Source: Thalassotalea psychrophila (GTDB lineage Bacteria; Pseudomonadota; Gammaproteobacteria; Enterobacterales; Alteromonadaceae). From it: 64,000 nucleotides of DNA. The notes below the pieces were generated by a model, which saw only the letters and a program-made list of their open reading frames with translations, was not told the origin of the DNA and did not search any database. A program made the translations under genes and the position numbers. Positions 57,165 through 64,000 of the stretch are shown here, in pieces (position 1 is the stretch's first letter; every line of letters begins with the position of its first letter). Where the stretch lies: positions 4,340,001 to 4,404,000 of the forward strand of contig NZ_CP134145.1 of assembly GCF_031583595.1 (NCBI RefSeq). Reading direction: 5' to 3'.

Positions 57165-58412
57165 ATGTTTATCACACTAACATTGGTAATAGTGGCAATG
57201 ATTATTGCCTTACTAATATTAACAAAAGTGCTGCACCTGCCACGAAACGTTGCAGTGCTGTTTTTTTCCATGCCATTGCTAATGTGTATTGCTCCTACCA
57301 TTACATTCATCGGCGGAATACTCGCCAGTAAAATGGCTCCGGATCCAAGTTTAGCAACACTGCCACTGACCATAATGATATTAGGAGTGGCGGTTAGTAC
57401 TTTTTTAGTCTCCAACTTGTCTAGTAAATTGGGGCGAAAGACAGCAACTAACATTGGTTTTATCATTGCTATTATTGGCACGTTAATCGCTTCATACAGC
57501 GCTATAGTAGCCAGTTTTTATTTGTTTATATTTGCCACGTTTTTAATGGGTTCAAGTCTGGCCTTTGCACAGCAAATGCGCTTTGCCGCCTTAGAAAGTG
57601 TTAGCCCAGATAATGCAGCGAAAGTGATTTCTGCGTTAATGCTCTCAGGTATCTTTGCTGCCATGATAGGCCCTGAAATAGCATTAATGGCGAAAGACTG
57701 GATAGCAGCCCCACACGGTTATGCAGGATCATTTGTAGGGTTATTAATTTTATTGGTGATTTCTCTACTTGTTTTTCAATTGTTTACTGATCCTAAAGTT
57801 GAAAAAAGTGACATCCAAGATGAACCTGAAAGGCCGCTTAAGATAATAATCAAACAACCTATTTTTATTATAGCCCTACTATCGGCAGCAATTGGCTATG
57901 GCTTGATGAGTTTCGTTATGACAGCAACGCCTCTAAGCATGCATGCTATGGATGGTCATTCGTTAATGGATACTAAATGGGTTATTCAAAGCCATATTGC
58001 TGCGATGTTTTTACCTTCTTTATTTACAGGTGCGTTAATTAAACGATTCCATTCTGCTAATGTTTTATTTGTTGGAACGATAATGTTTGCAGTGGTGACA
58101 ATTGTTGCTTTAAATGGCCAACAAGTAATGCATTATTGGTGGTCGATGGTTTTACTTGGCATTGGTTGGAATTTTTTATTCATTACTGGCACAGTATTAT
58201 TACCTGAAAGTTACCATGGAAGTGAGCGGTTTAAGGTACAAGCACTAAATGATTTTATTATTTTTACCGTTCAAGGTTTAGCATCTTTATTAGCTGGTTG
58301 GCTTCTATTCACACAAAACTGGACAATACTAATCTATAGCACATTGCCATTTATAATTATTATGTTGTTAGTGAGTTTTTGGCATTATAAAAACCGAGAA
58401 AATATTAAATAA
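57165..58412 (+). CDS. MFS transporter
   Basis: A 415-residue major-facilitator protein with 12 helices. The loop motif SNLSSKLGRKTATNIG between helices 2 and 3 is the MFS signature. It is 17 bases after the MATE gene, so the two efflux genes likely share a transcript. The substrate is unknown. Confidence 0.88.
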   Translation: MFITLTLVIVAMIIALLILTKVLHLPRNVAVLFFSMPLLMCIAPTITFIGGILASKMAPDPSLATLPLTIMILGVAVSTFLVSNLSSKLGRKTATNIGFIIAIIGTLIASYSAIVASFYLFIFATFLMGSSLAFAQQMRFAALESVSPDNAAKVISALMLSGIFAAMIGPEIALMAKDWIAAPHGYAGSFVGLLILLVISLLVFQLFTDPKVEKSDIQDEPERPLKIIIKQPIFIIALLSAAIGYGLMSFVMTATPLSMHAMDGHSLMDTKWVIQSHIAAMFLPSLFTGALIKRFHSANVLFVGTIMFAVVTIVALNGQQVMHYWWSMVLLGIGWNFLFITGTVLLPESYHGSERFKVQALNDFIIFTVQGLASLLAGWLLFTQNWTILIYSTLPFIIIMLLVSFWHYKNRENIK

Positions 58413-58426
58413 GAGATATTTCACAG

Positions 58427-59242
58427 TTAAAATTTATAGGCTGCAAAAGCACCTAATAGCCCTGCATTGCCAACAAATACGGCATCACCTTTTAGGTAAA
58501 CATATTCTATACCCAGATCAAAATTTTGGTTAACTTTATACGAGAGTTTATTGCATAACCGTATTGACTCTTTACTTAAATTATCTTCCGCAATAAGCCG
58601 CAAAGGGTGACCTTCAGGTAAAGGAAGTGTGGTAAGTTTACGATTCCATGTATATTCCAAAGCACTATCCCATGAAATTTGATCGGTTAGCTTAAAACTG
58701 GTTTTTAATGCTAAGGCATAACCATTATCGCCTTCAAAGTCTTCTAAGCCCGGCGACTTCAATGTGCCATATATTTTGGTTAAATAACCGGTAACTAGCT
58801 GGCCTTTTATTGGTAACCCGAATCCTACACCGTAACGATACTTGGTCTCTGTAGCTCCATGCTTATAAGAAAGTTCATCATAACCCACAAAGAGCTTTAT
58901 CGGCTTAACACCAGTATTTAACATCATGTTGGCTACGATCTGCTGACCATCTTTGTTGGTGGCATTTTTTAAACCATGATGCGCAATTAAATGAGTTGCC
59001 CCCCAAGTAAATTGGCTTTTGGCTTCAACAGAAGTAATAGCACTGTCATCAACACCATTAAAACTAGGATCAAGTTTTTTATAGTCACTATCTTTTGCGC
59101 CATTTTGAACAGTATAAAAACCAGACTTTAAGGAGAATTGACTTTGTTGATAGCCAAAGGCGTTTGGTGATTGCTCATTTGATTGCGCAACAGCAAGGGG
59201 TAAGCTAAGTAACACAATAACTATCGTAAATTTGGTCTTCAT
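58427..59242 (-). CDS. exported beta-barrel-like outer membrane protein, hypothetical
   Basis: A 271-residue protein with a signal peptide (IVIVLLSLPLAVAQS) and a series of amphipathic strands ending in AFAAYKF, with the terminal Phe typical of outer membrane barrels. About 12 strands can be drawn (YRYGVGFGLP, WDSALEYTWNRKL, DLGIEYVYLKGDAVF). No specific family is recognised. Confidence 0.7.
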   Translation of the reverse strand: MKTKFTIVIVLLSLPLAVAQSNEQSPNAFGYQQSQFSLKSGFYTVQNGAKDSDYKKLDPSFNGVDDSAITSVEAKSQFTWGATHLIAHHGLKNATNKDGQQIVANMMLNTGVKPIKLFVGYDELSYKHGATETKYRYGVGFGLPIKGQLVTGYLTKIYGTLKSPGLEDFEGDNGYALALKTSFKLTDQISWDSALEYTWNRKLTTLPLPEGHPLRLIAEDNLSKESIRLCNKLSYKVNQNFDLGIEYVYLKGDAVFVGNAGLLGAFAAYKF

Positions 59243-59456
59243 TAAGCTGGTCTTTATACTAATTTCAAGTCTGTTTTCTCGATACTAAACAAGCAAAAAA
59301 AAATTAATAGAATAAAGTGCCAAATTACAAACAAATAACAGCAAAGAAAAATTAAGCAAACAAAGAATACAAAAGTCTTACAAAAAGGCGCTAAAACGGG
59401 GCGTATTGTGATTTTCAAGGGTATATGAATGCAGTATTCATAAGGGTTAAATAAGT

Positions 59457-59743
59457 GGTCCCTGCGATTTGTATTCCTTCTTCCATGAAGTTACAAATCT
59501 ACTGCCGTTTTCAACATGGAAGTTGTATATGCCGTGATCGCATTTTCAACATGGACGTTGTATATTAGAGCAATGCAAGGAGCAATTGCCGAGGATGCGT
59601 AAGAACGGTCTCTGGCGATTTGCATTCCTTCTTCCATGAAGTTACAAATCTACTGCCGTTTTCAACATGGATGTTGTATATGCCGTGATCGCATGGATGC
59701 GTAAGAACGGTCCATGGCGATTTGCATTCCTTCTTCCATGAAG
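59457..59743. repeat. mosaic repeat block, three partial copies
   Basis: The segment GCGATTTG(T/C)ATTCCTTCTT continuing to CATGAAGT occurs at 59464, 59615 and 59717. TTTTCAACATGGA(A/C/T)GTTGTATAT also occurs three times, and GATGCGTAAGAACGGTC twice. The copies are arranged at unequal spacing (151 and 102 bases). It fills most of the 555-base gap between the barrel protein and nfuA. No ORF accounts for it. Confidence 0.85.
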
Positions 59744-59745
59744 TA

Positions 59746-59772
59746 AAAAACCAGAACTAGGTTCTGGTTTTT
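59746..59772 (-). terminator. terminator of nfuA
   Basis: A 12-bp stem, AAAAACCAGAAC/GTTCTGGTTTTT with a TAG loop, 25 bases past the nfuA stop; T-rich on both strands. Confidence 0.88.
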
Positions 59773-59797
59773 ATTGTTTATTGAACAATGTGATTAA

Positions 59798-60376
59798 TTA
59801 ATAATACGAGTGTTCACCGCGCTCGTGTTCAGTTACATCACGAACACCTTTAATTTCGCCAGCCATCACTTCAATGAGTTGTTTTTCAACACCGTCTTTA
59901 ACGGTTAAATCGATTTGGCTACAGCCGTTACAACCACCGCCAAATTGTAAAATTGCATAGCCATCTTCAGTCACTTCCATTAACTGACAATCACCACCAT
60001 GGCCCGCCAATTGTGGATTAACTTCTGATTGAATAAAGTAATTAACACGCTCAAATAATGGTGCGTCATTATCTACTTTACGTAATTTTGCATTTGGTGC
60101 TTTCAAGGTTAACTGTGAACCCATTTGGTCAGTAACAAAGTCTACTTCAGCATCAACTAAGAATTTTTCGCTGTCTTTATCAACTAAGGCTGCAAAGCCT
60201 TTATATTCAATACGAATATCATCTGGTTCAACAGCTTCAACAGGGCAGTAAGAAACGCCACATTCAGCTTGCGCAGTACCAGGGTTTACTACAAATACTC
60301 TTATACAAGTGCCTTCAGCTTGTTGTGATAATAACTTAGCGAAATGCTCTTGTGCTGTATCTGAAATATTAATCAT
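59798..60376 (-). CDS. nfuA: Fe-S biogenesis protein NfuA
   Basis: A 192-residue NfuA. The N-terminal half is the degenerate A-type domain, with no cluster Cys set of its own; the C-terminal Nfu domain holds the CxxC in [15 protein letters not shown]. Its end, [15 protein letters not shown], is nearly the E. coli NfuA end. It carries 4Fe-4S clusters to target proteins, especially in oxidative stress. I use the ATG at 60376 (GGATA before it); an ATG at 60388 would add four residues. Confidence 0.96.
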   Translation of the reverse strand: MINISDTAQEHFAKLLSQQAEGTCIRVFVVNPGTAQAECGVSYCPVEAVEPDDIRIEYKGFAALVDKDSEKFLVDAEVDFVTDQMGSQLTLKAPNAKLRKVDNDAPLFERVNYFIQSEVNPQLAGHGGDCQLMEVTEDGYAILQFGGGCNGCSQIDLTVKDGVEKQLIEVMAGEIKGVRDVTEHERGEHSYY

Positions 60377-60642
60377 TTTTGTATCCATTAAATTGTTCTA
60401 CTTTGTTTAGCGATAGACAATTCCATTTTAATAATGGCAATACCCGACTAAACAACTCAAGTATGTCGCTATAATACTATTCTATGCGCCTAAGAGCTAG
60501 TTTTGTCACAATGTTTAATAGCTTTTTATCACTTATTTTTGATAATAAATAGATATTTAATATTCTTTATTTTGTTAAGCTATTAAAAAGACTATAATTT
60601 TAAGTCATCAATTAAATTTTCTTCTAATATTCTTGGAGCCTT

Positions 60643-63198
60643 GTGTTGTTCAAATTAATTAAAGCTTTAATACTTTGCTGCACTTCTATAGCTGCGTTTG
60701 TACACGCAGAGCCTTTAGATTACTACTTTGGCAAGCAAAGCCAATATCGCCTAGACATCCCTACCCCAGAGTCTATTTTAAAGTTTAACGTTGGTGACAG
60801 ACATGTACGTCACGATCAGTTAATGCAATATTTTGATGCTTTAGCGAACGCGAGCGATAATGTTACTCTTACCGACATAGGTTATACCAATGAACATCGC
60901 CGCCAAGTGGTTGCAACGGTTAGTAGTAAAGCTAACATTGCTAATTTAGATAAAATTTTAGCCAATCGTAGAGCTACAGGAAAACAAGACCCGAATGCTC
61001 CTGTTGTTGTTTGGTTAGGCTACAGTATTCATGGTAATGAAATATCTGGTGCCAATGCCTCAATGCTTGTTGCTTATAAACTAGCTGCAGCCATATCTAG
61101 CGACATTGATGCCATTCTTGAAAATGTTATTGTGGTTATTGAGCCAAGTTTGAATCCTGATGGCATGGATTTATTTACCACTTGGGTAAATTCAAACCGC
61201 AATCAATCTTTTAATACTGATCCAAACCATCGTACCCATATTCGTCAATGGCCATCTGGGAGAACAAATCATTTTATGTTTGATCTAAACCGTGATTGGT
61301 TACCGCTTTCGCAAGTTGAAAGTCAAAATCGAGTAAAGAATTTTCATTATTACAAGCCTAATGTATTAGCCGATTTTCATGAGATGGGCAGAGATGGTAA
61401 TTACTTTTTTCAACCAGGCGTACCATCACGAAATAACCCAATAACACCTGCCAAAACAATAGAGTTAACTCAATTGTTTGCGACTTATCATGCCAAGTCG
61501 CTCGATGAAGATAATCGTTTATACTACAGCGAAGAGGGCTTTGATGATTTTTATTATGGTAAAGGCTCTACCTACCCAGACATTAATGCTGCTGTTGGTA
61601 TTTTATTTGAACAAGCAAGTTCTCGAGGCTTTGCAACCGACAGCGCTAACGGTGAGCTGACCTTTGGTTTCGGCATTAAAAATCATGTGTTAACGTCTTT
61701 TTCAACCTTAACCGCTGCAAAAGAAAATAAAGATAAATTACATCAGCATAGAAATGAATTTTATCAAAGCATAGATAAATTGGCCGGCGATGAAGACTTT
61801 GATGGTTATTTAATTAATGAACAACATGATTCTTATCGATTAGACGCATTTCTTGCATTACTGAATCAGCACCAAATTCAAGCTTATCCACTGACGAAAA
61901 CCTATCAGGGTGACGAAGAAGATTATGATCAAGGAACGAGTTACTATATTCCATTGAAACAAAACCAATATCGTTTAATTAAAACTATATTCGAACGGGT
62001 AACGTCTTTTAGAGACAATACCTTTTATGATGTTTCCGGCTGGACTTTACCATTAGCTTATAATATTAACTCCGTGCAAATAGAGAGCAGTAGAAGTTTA
62101 AAGTTCACTTCTACGCCTTGGCAACCCATTGAAGAAAAAGTAATTTCACCAACTACCCCGGCATACGCTTATGCGTTTAAATGGGATAATTATTTAGCAC
62201 CAAAAATGCTAAATAAATTATTGAACAGTGGTGTAAAAGCAAAAGTGGCAACCAAGCAATTTAGCGCCAAAATAGGCAATAAAACTGAAAACTTCTCTGC
62301 AGGAACTATTGTAATACCACAAGGATTGCAGCAAGACGATAAATGGTTCAACATCTTAACGTCCATTCAGAAACAAGTGCCAATTGAGTTAACCACTATA
62401 GCTTCTGGTTTAACGGTGCAAGGTATCGATTTAGGTAGCCCTTCATTAAAGTCGTTAACCCCTATAAAAGTGCTAATGATGGGTGGCCAAGGTGTAACAC
62501 CAAATGAAGCAGGACATATGCTTTATTACCTGGATAACACCTTAAATATTCCGGTAAGTATTATTGAAACCAGTCGTTTGGCGAAAATTGATTTGTCTGC
62601 CTATAGTCACATTATTATGGTAGATGGTGAGTACAAAACCATGCCTGAAGGTACCAGTAAAAGACTAAAAGCTTGGCTTGAGCAAGGTGGCAGTATTTAC
62701 GCGCAAAAACGAGCATTAAAATATTTAGCAGCTAAAAATTTATTGGATGCAAGTTTTGCCAGTAAAAGTGAAATCAACCGCTTATTTAGTACTCATGATT
62801 TAAGCTACGAAGATAAAAGTGCTTTAGCCGCTCAAAAGCTTATCGCTGGTACAATATTTTCAACCAAACTCGATTTAAGCCATCCTTTAGCTTACGGCTA
62901 TAACGAAGAAACATTGCCGATATTTAAAAATAGTACGGTGATTATTGAACAACCTTCAAAGCCATTTGTGACCGTTGCTAGATTTTCAAATTCACCATTA
63001 TTGAGCGGTTATGCGGCACCAGAAATGATTGATAAGGTAAGTGGAAATGCGGCTATTATTGCCCATAATGTTGGCAGAGGTCGTATTATCGCAAGTTCCA
63101 GTAATTTGGTGTTTAGAGGTTATTGGCAAGGCACTGCTAAAATAGTTGCCAACGCTCTGTTCTTCTCCAAAGCTTTCAGCGTTACGGGTAAAGAGTAA
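60643..63198 (+). CDS. exported M14-type zinc carboxypeptidase-like protein
   Basis: An 851-residue protein with a signal peptide (ILCCTSIAAFVHA). Residues about 50-370 form the M14 fold: the zinc motif appears as GYSIHGNEISG (H-x2-E) and the third ligand as LADFHEMG; the catalytic Glu is probably in ILFEQASSRG. The C-terminal half is a large unassigned domain with a glutamine-amidotransferase-like stretch (IKVLMMGGQGVTPNEAG). It is likely periplasmic. The GTG start follows GGAG. Confidence 0.88.
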   Translation: MLFKLIKALILCCTSIAAFVHAEPLDYYFGKQSQYRLDIPTPESILKFNVGDRHVRHDQLMQYFDALANASDNVTLTDIGYTNEHRRQVVATVSSKANIANLDKILANRRATGKQDPNAPVVVWLGYSIHGNEISGANASMLVAYKLAAAISSDIDAILENVIVVIEPSLNPDGMDLFTTWVNSNRNQSFNTDPNHRTHIRQWPSGRTNHFMFDLNRDWLPLSQVESQNRVKNFHYYKPNVLADFHEMGRDGNYFFQPGVPSRNNPITPAKTIELTQLFATYHAKSLDEDNRLYYSEEGFDDFYYGKGSTYPDINAAVGILFEQASSRGFATDSANGELTFGFGIKNHVLTSFSTLTAAKENKDKLHQHRNEFYQSIDKLAGDEDFDGYLINEQHDSYRLDAFLALLNQHQIQAYPLTKTYQGDEEDYDQGTSYYIPLKQNQYRLIKTIFERVTSFRDNTFYDVSGWTLPLAYNINSVQIESSRSLKFTSTPWQPIEEKVISPTTPAYAYAFKWDNYLAPKMLNKLLNSGVKAKVATKQFSAKIGNKTENFSAGTIVIPQGLQQDDKWFNILTSIQKQVPIELTTIASGLTVQGIDLGSPSLKSLTPIKVLMMGGQGVTPNEAGHMLYYLDNTLNIPVSIIETSRLAKIDLSAYSHIIMVDGEYKTMPEGTSKRLKAWLEQGGSIYAQKRALKYLAAKNLLDASFASKSEINRLFSTHDLSYEDKSALAAQKLIAGTIFSTKLDLSHPLAYGYNEETLPIFKNSTVIIEQPSKPFVTVARFSNSPLLSGYAAPEMIDKVSGNAAIIAHNVGRGRIIASSSNLVFRGYWQGTAKIVANALFFSKAFSVTGKE

Positions 63199-63214
63199 AA
63201 TATGTCTTTGTAAT

Positions 63215-63961
63215 TTAGCTTGGCATAGTTAGGCAAATACTCAACACGGTAATTTTTTTTACACCGTGTTGGGTTAATAGTTTGCTCATTTCACTAACCG
63301 TTGCTCCAGTAGTTACTACATCATCAACAATACCTACATGCGCAGGCAGTTTTACCGCTTTACCTAATGTAAATGCTCCCTTTAGATTTCGCCTTCGGTT
63401 AGCTCCGCTTTGTCCTACTTGTGCGTTCGTTTTAATATGGCGAATAAGTAAGGTTTCGTTATACTCACAACCTAATTCTTTAGCGATAATTTTTGCTATC
63501 AACGCAGCTTGATTAAACTGCCTTACTTTCAAACGGTTATGGTGAATAGGAACTGAAATTAATAGCTTAGGTAGTTCTGCTGTTAAATTATATTGCTTAA
63601 TACCTGCCGCCAGCATTTTTGCTAACAAGGGTGCTAATTCAAATCGTTGTTGATATTTCAACTCTCCTATCCAACGAGTAAAAGGCCAACAATAAGGTGC
63701 CAATGCAATTAATTGCTGAAAGTGAATACTGGGTAAATTCTTACTAATTTGGGGGTGATTTAATAAATTTCCATTAACTGTGGCTAAATTGAAACGGCTA
63801 ATATCTTCATAGCAGGTACTGCATAACAGTGAATACTTTTCACTAGGCTGTTTACATAAATCACAACAATAAAAGTGCGCGGCTACTTTTTTAAATATAA
63901 GTGCAAGCTTGGTGAAGCTATTTTGCAGAAAAACAGATCTTTTTGCTTTGTTCATTTCCAT
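63215..63961 (-). CDS. comF: ComF-family phosphoribosyltransferase-like protein
   Basis: A 248-residue ComF. An N-terminal zinc finger (CCDLCKQPSEKYSLLCSTCYED) precedes the type I PRT domain, whose PRPP motif is VGIVDDVVTTGATVSEM near residue 215. The family is needed for DNA uptake or DNA use in competence. An ATG two codons downstream of 63961 is also possible. bioH is usually its divergent neighbour and may lie just outside the window. Confidence 0.93.
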   Translation of the reverse strand: MEMNKAKRSVFLQNSFTKLALIFKKVAAHFYCCDLCKQPSEKYSLLCSTCYEDISRFNLATVNGNLLNHPQISKNLPSIHFQQLIALAPYCWPFTRWIGELKYQQRFELAPLLAKMLAAGIKQYNLTAELPKLLISVPIHHNRLKVRQFNQAALIAKIIAKELGCEYNETLLIRHIKTNAQVGQSGANRRRNLKGAFTLGKAVKLPAHVGIVDDVVTTGATVSEMSKLLTQHGVKKITVLSICLTMPS

Positions 63962-64000
63962 TCAAGCCATCCTTTGCTTAAAATTAACTACTAAGTCTAA

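Overview
The window reads as the chromosome of a marine gammaproteobacterium of the Colwelliaceae type (Colwellia or Thalassotalea-like). This is inferred from the AT-rich base composition, the caa3-type cytochrome oxidase operon directly after lexA, and proteobacterial housekeeping genes such as nfuA, yeeN and comF. I could not run a database search, so the genus is only a suggestion.

Layout. (1) 1-13.9 kb is a catabolic block: class-III aminotransferase, aldehyde dehydrogenase and a secreted SpdH-like FAD amine dehydrogenase on the + strand. Facing it is a minus-strand operon for a beta-alanine:pyruvate aminotransferase, MmsA, a bicupin, a PuuB-like oxidase and a DMGDH/sarcosine-dehydrogenase-like enzyme, read divergently from a LysR regulator. 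Together they can be drawn as a polyamine/diaminopropane to beta-alanine to malonate semialdehyde to acetyl-CoA route (inference). (2) 14-20.4 kb holds a thioesterase, a PhyH dioxygenase, a dead FecCD permease fragment, and a TetR-acyl-CoA dehydrogenase-FadH cluster with three copies of one palindromic operator. (3) 20.5-26.5 kb is a compact, almost cargo-free Tn7-like transposon (tnsA, tnsB, tnsC, tniQ) that appears to have landed in the centre of a large imperfect palindrome. (4) 26.5-32.1 kb is a small integron-cassette cluster without an integrase. It carries a reverse transcriptase preceded by a candidate structured RNA with its own terminator, a PrrC-like AAA/ABC ATPase, and a small UDG-like protein; this is the likely defence island and the most interesting part of the window. 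(5) 32.1-39.2 kb is accessory sequence: a lipoprotein, a SnoaL-like protein, a small membrane protein, a membrane-tethered MreB-like fragment, a serine hydrolase, several hairpins and repeats.

(6) 39.2-49.3 kb returns to core genome: lexA with two LexA boxes, then the cytochrome c oxidase operon with its assembly factors (coxB, coxA, ctaG, coxC, surf1, a SCO-like protein, ctaA, ctaB, sco). (7) 49.3-64 kb holds an M20 peptidase, yeeN, a GST, a polysaccharide deacetylase, a hemerythrin/DUF2249/12-TM membrane protein group, MATE and MFS transporters, a beta-barrel protein, a mosaic repeat block, nfuA, an M14 carboxypeptidase-like protein and comF. No tRNA, rRNA or CRISPR array was recognised.
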